From assembly GCA_945872285.1 (NCBI GenBank), contig CAMBZR010000036.1, positions 1-32,258 on the forward strand: a DNA stretch of 32,258 bases, in the 5' to 3' direction. Under the pieces are notes generated by a model. The model did not search any database. It saw only the letters and a list, made by a program, of their open reading frames with translations, and was not told the DNA's origin. The DNA is from Bordetella parapertussis. Its GTDB lineage: Bacteria > Pseudomonadota > Gammaproteobacteria > Burkholderiales > Burkholderiaceae_B. Each line of letters begins with the position of its first letter. The first letter of the stretch is position 1. The position numbers were made by a program, and so were the translations under genes. Of this stretch, positions 1 through 7,824 are shown one piece after another.

Positions 1-1
1 T

Positions 2-709
2 GCGCCAATCGCTTGCGCGGGCCCTTTGCTGCAGGCTGAACTCGAGGCCTTGGGGCGTGCCTTGTTGGCGCCTAAGCGCCCATTAGTTGCGATTGTGGGT
101 GGCTCTAAGGTCTCGACCAAGTTATCGATTTTGCAGTCGTTGGCAGATAAGGTGGATCAGTTGATTGTGGGCGGCGGCATTGCCAACACCTTTAGGTTGG
201 CCGCAGGCTTGCCGATCGGCAAGTCGTTGGCCGAGCCTGAACAATTGGATCAAGCCCGTGCAGTGATGAAAAAAATGCAAGAGCGTGGTGCGGCTGTGCC
301 AATCCCTACAGACGTGGTGTGTGCGAAAGAGTTTTCGGCGCAGGCTCAGGCGACGACAAAGTCAGCCAAAGACGTATCGGCAGACGATTTGATTTTGGAT
401 ATTGGGCCGCAGACCTCGACGCAGTTAGCTGCGATCTTAAAGCAGGCAGGCACCATTGTTTGGAACGGCCCCTTGGGTGTGTTTGAGATTGACGCCTTTG
501 CGAATGGCACCGAAGTTGTGTCGCACGCGATTGCTGATTCTGCAGGGTTTTCGATTGCAGGGGGCGGTGACACGCTGGCTGCGATTGCCAAGTTTGGGAT
601 CACCGAGAAGGTTGGCTACATCTCGACTGGGGGCGGTGCTTTTTTAGAGTTCTTAGAGGGCAAGACCTTGCCGGCCGTTGAGATTTTGCAACAGCGCGCG
701 GCTGGTTAA
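2..709 (+). CDS. pgk: Phosphoglycerate kinase, C-terminal part (5' truncated by window)
   Basis: Phosphoglycerate kinase interconverts 1,3-bisphosphoglycerate plus ADP and 3-phosphoglycerate plus ATP in cytosolic glycolysis or gluconeogenesis. The frame is open from the window edge, so the N-terminal substrate domain is missing; 235 codons of an enzyme usually near 395 residues remain. Visible family motifs, in order, are [23 protein letters not shown] (substrate/nucleotide lysine), [17 protein letters not shown] (nucleotide loop), GGGDTLAAI and the C-terminal [14 protein letters not shown]. The in-frame TTG at 26 is internal, because family sequence continues upstream of it. The gene ends just before a stem-loop and faces a convergent cupin gene, so it is probably last in its transcript. 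Identity is secure. Confidence 0.97.
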   Translation, partial: APIACAGPLLQAELEALGRALLAPKRPLVAIVGGSKVSTKLSILQSLADKVDQLIVGGGIANTFRLAAGLPIGKSLAEPEQLDQARAVMKKMQERGAAVPIPTDVVCAKEFSAQAQATTKSAKDVSADDLILDIGPQTSTQLAAILKQAGTIVWNGPLGVFEIDAFANGTEVVSHAIADSAGFSIAGGGDTLAAIAKFGITEKVGYISTGGGAFLEFLEGKTLPAVEILQQRAAG

Positions 710-710
710 A

Positions 711-749
711 GCGCCGTAGCGGGCACCCTGAGCTGAGGGTGCTTGGCGC
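711..749. terminator. Stem-loop between convergent pgk and cupin genes
   Basis: A 7-bp perfect stem GCACCCT (723-729) and AGGGTGC (736-742) encloses a 6-nt loop. Flanking arms GCGCC (711-715) and GGCGC (745-749) could extend it. There is no strong T-tract on either side, so it may be a weak or bidirectional terminator. It fills the 42-bp gap between two convergent genes. Confidence 0.6.
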
Positions 750-751
750 GA

Positions 752-1081
752 TTAATCAACAATAAAAAGCGTCGCCCCGGTCGCGGTGGATGACTGATGC
801 GGTTCGGCATGATCCGCGACTTGATAGCTGGTGCCAGGCGTCAAGTCAAAATGCCGGCCGTCTTTTAGCTCGGTATGTAATGTGCCGGTCAGGCATAACA
901 AGATATGGCCTTTTTCGCACCAGTGGTCTGCCAGATACCCCGCACTGTACTCAACCATACGCACGCGAATTGCACCGAACTGGCGTGTGCGCCAGAAGGC
1001 TTTACCGGTGGTGCCAGGATGTTCAGTGACTTCAACGCTTGACCAGTCTGTTGTGCCAAACGGGATATTGTTAATTTGCAT
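752..1081 (-). CDS. Small cupin-fold protein (DHCW-motif type)
   Basis: This 109-residue single-domain cupin has the signature segment ADHWCEKGHILLCLTG at about residues 51-66 (D52, H53, W54, C55, H59). It matches the small proteins annotated as DHCW-motif cupin fold proteins, whose function is unknown. The family usually has this length and no signal peptide, so it should be cytosolic. The Cys/His pair could bind a metal, but that is inference. The ATG is preceded by a GAGAG-like ribosome site about 8 nt upstream. It is convergent with pgk and divergent from the ABC importer genes. No substrate can be assigned. Confidence 0.8.
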   Translation of the reverse strand: MQINNIPFGTTDWSSVEVTEHPGTTGKAFWRTRQFGAIRVRMVEYSAGYLADHWCEKGHILLCLTGTLHTELKDGRHFDLTPGTSYQVADHAEPHQSSTATGATLFIVD

Positions 1082-1202
1082 AATAGCTCTCGAGTTTTAA
1101 TCGTTTTAGCTTCATTGTGAAAGGGTGTCCACCCATTTGGTGAGGCTTCGCAGGATGATAGCCGCAAGGCGACCCGCAAACTTGCGCGGCACCCGAGCAG
1201 TA

Positions 1203-1219
1203 ATAAGTAAATCACTTAT
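1203..1219. promoter_or_regulatory. Inverted repeat, operator-like
   Basis: ATAAGT (1203-1208) and ACTTAT (1214-1219) are perfectly inverted around a 5-nt spacer, in the divergent region between the cupin and the importer. The AT-rich half-sites suit a dimeric regulator site, but no regulator gene lies nearby. Confidence 0.35.
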
Positions 1220-1253
1220 CAGTCGTTTAAGAAATATAGGACGTATCTTAAAC

Positions 1254-1294
1254 TTCCAGTCCGAACCCGCCAAGCGGGCGTAATCAAACTGGAA
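1254..1294 (+). promoter_or_regulatory. Nested stem-loop upstream of importer genes
   Basis: The outer stem TTCCAGT (1254-1260) pairs with ACTGGAA (1288-1294). An inner stem CCCGC (1266-1270) pairs with GCGGG (1274-1278) around a CAA loop. The structure ends 4 nt before the ATG of the 36-codon ORF at 1299. It could be a leader element or a remnant repeat. It has no T-tract and is not a standard terminator. Confidence 0.4.
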
Positions 1295-1298
1295 AAAG

Positions 1299-1409
1299 AT
1301 GCTTGCCCCGATTACAAAACGCCCCGATTATGTTTTAGAAGCGACCGGCTTAGGTTTGCAGTTAACGCCGGCGCCTCATGCCTTAAAGGACTTAGTCGAT
1401 GTGTCTTGA
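1299..1409 (+). pseudogene. Possible N-terminal stump of an ABC ATPase (36 codons)
   Basis: The ORF runs from an ATG at 1299 to a TGA at 1407-1409 and overlaps the start of the substrate-binding gene by 11 bp. Its translation contains VLEATGLGLQL and, ten residues on, ALKDLVDVS. This spacing and wording resembles the first beta strands of NrtD/SsuB-type ATPases (LEaxGLgL...ALkDv.L), which come before Walker A. Walker A, the signature motif and Walker B are all absent. The neighbouring importer has no ATPase, which makes a truncated ATPase gene plausible. The ORF is short enough to have arisen by chance, so this is a hypothesis, not an identification. Confidence 0.28.
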
Positions 1410-2592
1410 ACATGTCTCGCGCCGCGAGATGCTTAAATTAGCAAGTTTGTTTACAGCTGCGGGTGCTGCGCCGTTGTTATCTGCCTTTAATGCTCAGGCG
1501 CAACCTGCTGCCAATAGTCCGGTGCGCATTGGTTATTTGCCGATTACCGATGCGGCGCCGCTTTTAGTGGCGCACAACAACGGTTTCTTTAAAGATGCGG
1601 GCGTCGAGGTAGAAAAACCCACCATGCTGCGAAGTTGGGCCCAACTGGTTGAAGCCTTTATAGCCGGTCAGGTCAACGTTGTGCACCTGTTGTCGCCCAT
1701 GACAGTCTGGGCGCGTTTTGGTAGCAAGGTGCCGGCCAAGATCGTTGCCTGGAACCACGTTGGCGGTTCAGGTTTGACGGTGCTGCCAGAGATTAACGAG
1801 CTTAAAGCTTTAGGTGGAAAAACGGTTGCGATTCCGTTTTGGTATTCGATCCATAACGTGGTGTTGCAGGCCATGCTTCGCGACGCAGGCTTAGAGCCCG
1901 TGTCGCGTAAACAAGGAGGGCAGCCCGCAGCCAACGAAGTTAACTTAGTGGTGCTGGCGCCGTCAGACATGCCACCGGCCTTAGCGTCGCGTAATATCGC
2001 CGGCTATATCGTGGCTGAACCATTCAATGCGTTGGCTGAAACTATGGGTATCGGTAAGGTGTTGCGCTTTACCGGTGATGTCTGGCGCAACCATGCCTGT
2101 TGCACGGTGTTCATGCACGAACGCGATCTTGAACAGCGCCCCGAGTGGTCGCAAAAAGTCGTCGATGCGATTGTGCGCGCTCAGTTGTGGATTCGCGATC
2201 ATCGTGCCGAGACTGCGCAACTGTTATCCAAAGAAGGCGCCAACCGCTACACGCCACACGCGTTGCCGGTGCTCAATAAGGTTCTGTCTCCTGCAGCAAG
2301 CGATCGCCAGGGCTATCTGTCTTCTAAGGCGATTCGCCATGCCGACTGGCAAGACCAGCGGATTGATTTTCAGCCTTATCCTTATCCTAGCTATACCGAA
2401 GATCTAGTCGCCCGCTTACAAAATACGGTGATCGAGGCAGACCGCGGTTTTTTGGCGACGCTAAATGGCAAGGCGGCCGCCTCGCAGTTAGTTGACGATC
2501 GCTTTGTGAAGCGCGCGATCGAGGCTGTAGGTGGAATGACAAAGTTTGGGCAGGCCCCTGGTTACCTGCGCAACGAAGTGATCGAGGTCTGA
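1399..2592 (+). CDS. ABC importer substrate-binding protein, NrtA/SsuA-like, Tat signal
   Basis: This 397-residue periplasmic solute receptor is of the nitrate/sulfonate/taurine type. A twin-arginine signal is visible: SRREMLK at residues 7-13, then a hydrophobic stretch ending near NAQAQ. The mature protein begins VRIGYLPITDAAPLLVAHNNGFF, split here as VRIGYLPITDA then APLLVAHNNGFF, the classic first strand and helix of the family. Further family-like segments are IPFWYSIHNVVLQAML, IVAEPFNALAE and NHACCTVFMHERDL. The ATG at 1399 has a good AAAGGA site 8 nt upstream and includes the Tat motif, so I prefer it to the later ATG at 1429. It overlaps the permease gene by one base (TGATG). The ligand is unknown; nitrate, sulfonates and cyanate-like anions are family options. 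Confidence 0.88.
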   Translation: MCLEHVSRREMLKLASLFTAAGAAPLLSAFNAQAQPAANSPVRIGYLPITDAAPLLVAHNNGFFKDAGVEVEKPTMLRSWAQLVEAFIAGQVNVVHLLSPMTVWARFGSKVPAKIVAWNHVGGSGLTVLPEINELKALGGKTVAIPFWYSIHNVVLQAMLRDAGLEPVSRKQGGQPAANEVNLVVLAPSDMPPALASRNIAGYIVAEPFNALAETMGIGKVLRFTGDVWRNHACCTVFMHERDLEQRPEWSQKVVDAIVRAQLWIRDHRAETAQLLSKEGANRYTPHALPVLNKVLSPAASDRQGYLSSKAIRHADWQDQRIDFQPYPYPSYTEDLVARLQNTVIEADRGFLATLNGKAAASQLVDDRFVKRAIEAVGGMTKFGQAPGYLRNEVIEV

Positions 2593-3365
2593 TGTCAGCG
2601 CAACAAACACAGCACGCTAGTCTGCGTGCGCTGCAGGGTTTGGCTGGTATTTTTTTGTTGCTTGGACTCTGGTGGTTATTCACCGTGCCGTTTTCAGCTT
2701 CGGGTTCGATGGGTCAACGTTTTGCGCCTGGGCCCTCGCTGCTGACCCTCGCCTCTATGCTGCAAGGTGGCGAGATATGGTTTCATATCGCAGTCAGTTT
2801 GCAGCGCGTGGCGGTTGGGCTTGGGTTGGCGTTGCTGTTTGGTGTGCCACTTGGCTTGCTGCTAGGAGCCTCTGCGGGTGCAAATGCAACCCTATCGCCC
2901 GCGTTTCAGTTTTTACGGATGATCTCGCCCTTGTCATGGATGCCAATTGCAGTCATGGCGTTTGGCGTGGGCGACAGACCCGTTTATTTTTTACTGGCGT
3001 TTGCCGCCGTGTGGCCCATCATGCTCAACACGCTTGCTGGCGTGCGTCAGCTTGATCGACGTTGGCTGCAGTTGTCTCAAAGCTTATCCGCAACGGGTTG
3101 GGAAACTTTAAAAGGTGTCGTGATTCCCGGCGTTTTAGGACACGTGTTGACAGGGACACGGTTGGCTATTGGTATCGTCTGGATTGTATTGGTGCCCTGT
3201 GAAATGCTGGGGGTGTCTGCAGGCTTAGGCTACTTTATTTTGGATACGCGTGATCGCCTGGCGTATCACGAGTTGATGGCAACGGTGGTGCTGATTGGTT
3301 TGTTAGGATATTTGCTCGACACAGCCTTTCGAAAATTATACGAATCTTGGAGCAAAAGCCGTTAG
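2592..3365 (+). CDS. ABC importer permease (SsuC/NrtB-like)
   Basis: This 257-residue inner-membrane permease of the binding-protein-dependent transport family has about six hydrophobic segments. The EAA-type cytoplasmic loop reads SLSATGWETLKGVVIPGVLG (about residues 155-174), the site that contacts the ATPase. FAPGPSLLTLASML and SPLSWMPIAVMAFGVGD are typical of SsuC/NrtB proteins. It is translationally coupled to the receptor gene. No ATPase gene follows; the next gene, 110 bp on, is an RND adaptor. An intact ATPase-docking loop suggests the permease still uses an ATPase encoded elsewhere. Assignment to the family is firm, the substrate is not. Confidence 0.9.
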   Translation: MSAQQTQHASLRALQGLAGIFLLLGLWWLFTVPFSASGSMGQRFAPGPSLLTLASMLQGGEIWFHIAVSLQRVAVGLGLALLFGVPLGLLLGASAGANATLSPAFQFLRMISPLSWMPIAVMAFGVGDRPVYFLLAFAAVWPIMLNTLAGVRQLDRRWLQLSQSLSATGWETLKGVVIPGVLGHVLTGTRLAIGIVWIVLVPCEMLGVSAGLGYFILDTRDRLAYHELMATVVLIGLLGYLLDTAFRKLYESWSKSR

Positions 3366-3395
3366 TCAGGCTGCGCCCAAGGCGAAAGTCAGTTG

Positions 3396-3466
3396 TTAAC
3401 AGCCGCGAAAGTGATTAACAGGGTTTTTACAGAAGAAGGTTAAGATAGAGGGTTATCTAAGCTTAG
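3396..3466 (+). promoter_or_regulatory. Repeats in the leader of the first RND operon
   Basis: The 110-bp gap before the adaptor gene carries a direct repeat TTAACAG at 3396-3402 and 3415-3421, 19 bp apart. A 10-bp perfect palindrome CTAAGCTTAG (3457-3466) overlaps the AGGAAAG ribosome site. These are candidate repressor or activator sites. No regulator gene is adjacent and I could not assign a clear -35/-10 pair. Confidence 0.3.
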
Positions 3467-3475
3467 GAAAGCGCA

Positions 3476-4678
3476 ATGAGCCAAGCGGTAAGCGCAAGGG
3501 GTGGTTTGCAGCAAGGTGGAGTGCGGCATGCGGTGAGTTTGTACACTCGGCGACTTCAAGGCCTGGCTCAGGTGCTACTGAAACGCGAGTTCGTACTGGC
3601 GTGCTGCGCGGCACTGTTCAGCGCCGCGGGCCTGGCCCAAGGGGGGGCAGGTGCGCCTCCCGCCTTATCCGTTTCAGTGATTCAGGCTACGCCAACCACG
3701 TTGCCCAATATTCTCGAGATTACCGCGCAGGCTGAGGGTGCCAAAGAGACCGAAGTGCGCGCGCGCGTGGGTGGCATTTTAGTCAAACGCCTGTACGAAG
3801 AAGGCCGACCGGTGGTGGCGGGTCAGCCACTGTTTCAGCTTGATCCCGAGCCTTTTAAAAATGCGTTAGATGAGTCGCAGGCGCGTGCGAAACAAACCGC
3901 ACGCGAAGCGGCAAGGCTAAAAGGATTGTTCACTCAGCAGGCGGTCAGCCGCAAAGAATTTGACGATGCGACCTCCGCCAATGAGGTTGCGCAGGCGAAC
4001 CTAAAAACTGCACAGTTAAACCTAACCTGGGCAACAGTCACCGCTCCGGTGTCGGGTATTTCTGGCCGCGCTCAGCGCTCGGAAGGCAGCTTAATTCAAA
4101 CGACGCTTGAGGGCAGTCTGCTCACCGCGATTTATCAAATCAATCCAATCTGGGTGCGGTTTGGTTTGTCAGCAAGCGACACGGCGCGGTTGCCTGGCGG
4201 GCGCTTGGATCCTGAGCAAAAGACTGACGTCGAGCTGCTCTTGCCAAACGGGCAGGTGTATGACCAGCCGGGCCAGTTAAATTTCTTGTCGATGTTTATT
4301 GACCCTAAACTAGGTACGCAACAAATGCGCGCCGAGTTTCTTAACCCAGCAAACAAGATTTTGCCGGGGCAGTTTTTAAAAATTAGACTCACCACGGGTC
4401 GGCAAGAGAACGTCTACCTGGTGCCCCAAGCGGCGGTGATTCAAAACGAACGTGGCTTTATGGTCTGGACCGTTGGTGCAGACAATAAGGTCGTGGCGAC
4501 CCCCTTAAAGATGGGTGCCTGGTCTGGCAAAAACTGGATCGTCCTTTCGGGCCTGAAACCCGGCGATCGTGTGGTGGTGGATCAGATCATTAAGATTCGG
4601 CCCGGAGCAACCGTGGTGCCTACCGTGATACCGCTTGAGCAACCCGCCCCTGCAGCAACTGCCAGAGACGGAAAATGA
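3476..4678 (+). CDS. RND efflux periplasmic adaptor (AcrA/MexA-like)
   Basis: This 400-residue membrane-fusion protein bridges the inner-membrane pump and the outer-membrane channel of a tripartite drug exporter. The biotinyl-lipoyl halves are visible: VRARVGGILVKRLYEEGRPV near residues 95-115 and VTAPVSGISGRAQRSEG near 190-206. An alpha-helical hairpin lies between them (ALDESQARAKQTAREAARLK onward), followed by the beta-barrel and membrane-proximal domain. The N-terminus is unusually long, with the hydrophobic stretch VLACCAALFSAAGLAQ only at about residues 41-56. The ATG at 3476 is kept because AGGAAAG lies 4-10 nt upstream; a later start would shorten the lead. It overlaps the pump gene by 4 bp. 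Substrates cannot be read from sequence. Confidence 0.93.
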   Translation: MSQAVSARGGLQQGGVRHAVSLYTRRLQGLAQVLLKREFVLACCAALFSAAGLAQGGAGAPPALSVSVIQATPTTLPNILEITAQAEGAKETEVRARVGGILVKRLYEEGRPVVAGQPLFQLDPEPFKNALDESQARAKQTAREAARLKGLFTQQAVSRKEFDDATSANEVAQANLKTAQLNLTWATVTAPVSGISGRAQRSEGSLIQTTLEGSLLTAIYQINPIWVRFGLSASDTARLPGGRLDPEQKTDVELLLPNGQVYDQPGQLNFLSMFIDPKLGTQQMRAEFLNPANKILPGQFLKIRLTTGRQENVYLVPQAAVIQNERGFMVWTVGADNKVVATPLKMGAWSGKNWIVLSGLKPGDRVVVDQIIKIRPGATVVPTVIPLEQPAPAATARDGK

Positions 4679-7600
4679 GTTTCTCTAGTTTTTTTATCAA
4701 TCGGCCGATTTTCTCGTCAGTCATTTCGATCACGATCGTGATCGCAGGCTTAATGGCTGCGCGTGGTTTGCCGATCGCCCAATACCCCGAGATCGCACCG
4801 CCCACGGTGATTATTACCGCCAACTACCCAGGCGCTTCCGCTGAAACTCTGACTCGTACGGTCGCCGGACCGATTGAAGAGCAACTCTCTGGTGTAGAGA
4901 ATTTGCTTTATTTCAATTCGACCGCGCAATCAAATGGCACGCTGACGATCACGGCAACGTTTGAAGTGGGCACCAATATTGATATTGCAACCGTAAACGT
5001 CAATAACAGAGTCAAGATCGCCGAGCCACGCCTGCCCGATATTGTGCGTCAGTATGGCGTCACTGCTCAAAAGCGTTCAAACGATATCTTGTTAGTTGCG
5101 GCACTGACAGCACCCGATAACGAGTTTTCGGCGCTTTACTTGTCGAACTACGCATTGATTAACGTGCTCGACGAACTCAAGCGTTTGCCAGGCGTCGGAG
5201 ACGCGCAGATTTTAGGGGCAAAAGACTATTCAATGAGGATTTGGCTTGCGCCCGATCGGATGGCACAACTTGGCGTCACGACCACCGATGTTGCCAACGC
5301 GGTCTCGGCGCAAAACAAACAGAACGTGGCCGGTAAGATCGGACAAGAGCCTGCGCCACAAGGACAACAACTGGTATACACCGTGACGGCAAAAGGGCGC
5401 TTGGTGACGCCCGAACAGTTTGGCGAGATTGTGCTTCGCTCGAGCGGTCCGAGCGGAGTCTTGCGATTAAAAGACGTCGCGCGTGTTGAGTTAGAGGCTG
5501 CTAACTACGATGCGTTTACAACGTTGGTGGGCAAACCTACCGCGATTGTCGCGATCTTTTTACAGTCGGGTGCAAATGCGCTAAGCGTGGCCGACCGTGT
5601 GCGTAAAACAATGGAGGGTGTAAAGAAAAAATTTCCACCCGGCATTGATTATGTGATCCCCTTTGACACCACAAAATTTGTCAACGCTTCGATTAAAGAA
5701 GTGGTTACCACACTTGTCGAAGCGATGTTGCTTGTCGCGCTGGTGGTTTATATTTTTTTGCAAAACTGGCGCGCTACGGTGATCCCTTTGATTGCCGTAC
5801 CGGTGTCCTTGATTGGTACGTTTGCGGGTTTGTGGCTGTTTGGCTTTTCAGTCAACACCTTAACCCTGTTTGCCATGGTGTTGTCGATCGGGATTGTGGT
5901 GGATGACGCGATTGTGGTGCTTGAAAACGTTGAGCGCCTGATGGCTGAGCGTCACATGGCCCCGAAAGAGGCGGCGCTTGAGGCGATGCGCGAAGTGTCT
6001 GGCGCCGTGGTGGCGATTGTGCTGGTGTTGTCGGCGGTCTTTATTCCTGTGGCGTTTTTGGGCGGAATCGCAGGCAAGCTGTATCAGCAGTTCGCAGTGA
6101 CAGTGGCGCTTTCAGTGGTGTTGTCGGGTGTGGTGGCGCTGACGTTAACACCTGCACTGTGCGGGGTGTTGCTTAAACCCACGCACGCCAGGCCTAAAGG
6201 TTTTAGATGGTTTAACCGAGCCTTCGGTGCGCTGACAAACACTTACAGCAAACTTGTCGAGATCACGCTGCATCACCGAATCATCGGTGCCTCGGTGTTT
6301 GCTGCGGTGATCGTTGGCTCGATTGTTTTATTCAAAATGGTACCGGGCGGATTCGTGCCACCAGAAGATCAAGGGTATTTAATTAGCGCGTTAGTCTTGC
6401 CCGATGGCGCAAGTCTGCAACGTACGCAAAAAGCGGGCGAGTCGTTTCAACAAAAACTGGTTGCAGACCCGGCGGTTGCGCGTGTGTTTGTGATTGCGGG
6501 TAATGACATTATTGGTGGTGGTTTAAAAACCAATGCTGGTACGATTTTTATTCCGCTCAAAGACTGGGATCAACGAGAAGCCAGTGCCGAGCAACTGGCC
6601 AAGAAGTTTACCGGCATGGGGATGGGCATGCCAGACGGGATGGCTCTGGTCTTTAATCCGCCACCCATTCGTGGCTTGGGCTCTGCCGGTGGCTTAGAGT
6701 TCTACGTGCAGTCTAAAGTGCAACCTTCGCCCCAGCAGTTGGCGCAGGTGGTTGGCACGTTTACCGAGGCCTTGCGTCAAGAGCCAAAGCTCACGGGAAT
6801 CAACACCTTCTTTCGGCCAACTGTGCCTCAGTTGTTTGTCGAGGTAGACGAAGCGAAAGCTTTGTCGCTTGGCATTCCGATCGCCGACGTCTATCTGAGC
6901 CTGCAAGCGACGATGGGAACGCTGTATGTCAATGACTTCAATCTGAGCGGGCGCACTTACCGGGTTCAGTTACAGGCCGATTCGCAATATCGAACGCAGC
7001 CAGCAGATCTGGGTCAAATTTATGTGCGCGCAGAAAATGGCAGTATGGTGCCGGTTTCGGCACTAATCCAGGTAAATCAAATTGTCGGTCCAGAGCAGCT
7101 TGAACGGTTTAACGGCGTTTTAGCCGCCAAGGTGTTGGGCAACGCCATCCCAGGCGTGAGTTCAGGCGAGGCGATTGAACTGGTACAAAATATCGCTCTG
7201 GCTTCGTTACCCCCAGGCTACGAGCTGGCTTGGGCCGGTCAGGCCTACCAACAAATTCGCACGGGCACGACTTCGGCTGTGGCGTTTGTGTTTGGGCTCT
7301 TGATGGTGTTCTTGATTCTCGCTGCGCAATACGAGCGCTGGTCCTTGCCTGTGGCCGTCTTGTTGGCGGTGCCGTTCGCTTTTTTTGGCGCGCTGTTGGC
7401 GGTTTTTTTGCGTGGCATGCCCAACGATATTTATTTTCAAATTGGCTTGGTCGTGCTGGTGGGTCTTTCGGCCAAAAATGCGATTTTGATTGTTGAGTTT
7501 GCGGCACAAAAACGCGCCCAAGGGCTTAGCAACATCGATGCCGCCTTGACCGCTGCCAAGCAGCGCTTCAGGCCGATCGTGATGACCTCGCTCGCTTTTA

Positions 7601-7824
7601 TTCTGGGGGTGTTTCCGTTGGTGATTTCGTCGGGTGCTGGCGCTGCGGCGCGCCGTTCGATGGGCACGGGCGTGTTTGGTGGCATGTTGGCCGCGACCTT
7701 TATCGCGACGATTTTTGTGCCAATGTTTTTTACCTGGCTATCGCGTCGTCAGGGCAAGCCGCTAACAACAACCGTTGCTGCAGCTGCGCAGCCTGTTGCT
7801 CCTAAAGCTGGCGGTCAGGCATGA
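4675..7824 (+). CDS. RND multidrug efflux pump, HAE1 family (AcrB/MexB-like)
   Basis: This 1049-residue inner-membrane proton-driven exporter has the usual length for AcrB/MexB relatives. FINRPIFSSVISI opens the first transmembrane helix. The proton-relay aspartates of TM4 are present in GIVVDDAIVVLENVER (D410, D411), as is the TM10 lysine in GLSAKNAILIVEFA (K934). The porter-domain segment GVFPLVISSGAGAAARRSMG and the TM11/12 region are complete, and the two halves repeat as expected. It sits between adaptor and outer-membrane genes with ATGA overlaps on both sides, the standard MexAB-OprM order. Broad hydrophobic or amphiphilic drug export is the family role; the actual substrate range is unknown. 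Confidence 0.96.
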   Translation: MSFSSFFINRPIFSSVISITIVIAGLMAARGLPIAQYPEIAPPTVIITANYPGASAETLTRTVAGPIEEQLSGVENLLYFNSTAQSNGTLTITATFEVGTNIDIATVNVNNRVKIAEPRLPDIVRQYGVTAQKRSNDILLVAALTAPDNEFSALYLSNYALINVLDELKRLPGVGDAQILGAKDYSMRIWLAPDRMAQLGVTTTDVANAVSAQNKQNVAGKIGQEPAPQGQQLVYTVTAKGRLVTPEQFGEIVLRSSGPSGVLRLKDVARVELEAANYDAFTTLVGKPTAIVAIFLQSGANALSVADRVRKTMEGVKKKFPPGIDYVIPFDTTKFVNASIKEVVTTLVEAMLLVALVVYIFLQNWRATVIPLIAVPVSLIGTFAGLWLFGFSVNTLTLFAMVLSIGIVVDDAIVVLENVERLMAERHMAPKEAALEAMREVSGAVVAIVLVLSAVFIPVAFLGGIAGKLYQQFAVTVALSVVLSGVVALTLTPALCGVLLKPTHARPKGFRWFNRAFGALTNTYSKLVEITLHHRIIGASVFAAVIVGSIVLFKMVPGGFVPPEDQGYLISALVLPDGASLQRTQKAGESFQQKLVADPAVARVFVIAGNDIIGGGLKTNAGTIFIPLKDWDQREASAEQLAKKFTGMGMGMPDGMALVFNPPPIRGLGSAGGLEFYVQSKVQPSPQQLAQVVGTFTEALRQEPKLTGINTFFRPTVPQLFVEVDEAKALSLGIPIADVYLSLQATMGTLYVNDFNLSGRTYRVQLQADSQYRTQPADLGQIYVRAENGSMVPVSALIQVNQIVGPEQLERFNGVLAAKVLGNAIPGVSSGEAIELVQNIALASLPPGYELAWAGQAYQQIRTGTTSAVAFVFGLLMVFLILAAQYERWSLPVAVLLAVPFAFFGALLAVFLRGMPNDIYFQIGLVVLVGLSAKNAILIVEFAAQKRAQGLSNIDAALTAAKQRFRPIVMTSLAFILGVFPLVISSGAGAAARRSMGTGVFGGMLAATFIATIFVPMFFTWLSRRQGKPLTTTVAAAAQPVAPKAGGQA

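Larger units (their letters stand above)
1082..1298. other. Divergent intergenic region with several inverted repeats
   Basis: This region separates the minus-strand cupin from the plus-strand importer. It holds a GGGTG/CACCC hairpin (about 1123-1134), a CGCAA/TTGCG hairpin (about 1173-1184), an ATAAGT/ACTTAT inverted repeat (1203-1219) and a nested stem-loop (1254-1294). A 71-codon open frame without an ATG runs on the minus strand from 1327 to its stop at 1112-1114. It is rich in Lys and Arg and ends in KWVDTLSQ. I cannot tell whether that is a gene remnant or chance. I compared the stems with common riboswitch consensuses from memory and found no match. Confidence 0.5.

Noticed and set aside
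889..1215. 108-codon minus-strand frame overlapping the cupin gene
   Set aside because: It overlaps the cupin in another frame and its composition is not protein-like. The cupin has clear motifs and a ribosome site.
1082..1298. Riboswitch (TPP, FMN, guanidine, c-di-GMP types considered)
   Set aside because: The stems do not carry the conserved loop sequences I know for these classes. It is kept only as an unexplained structured leader.
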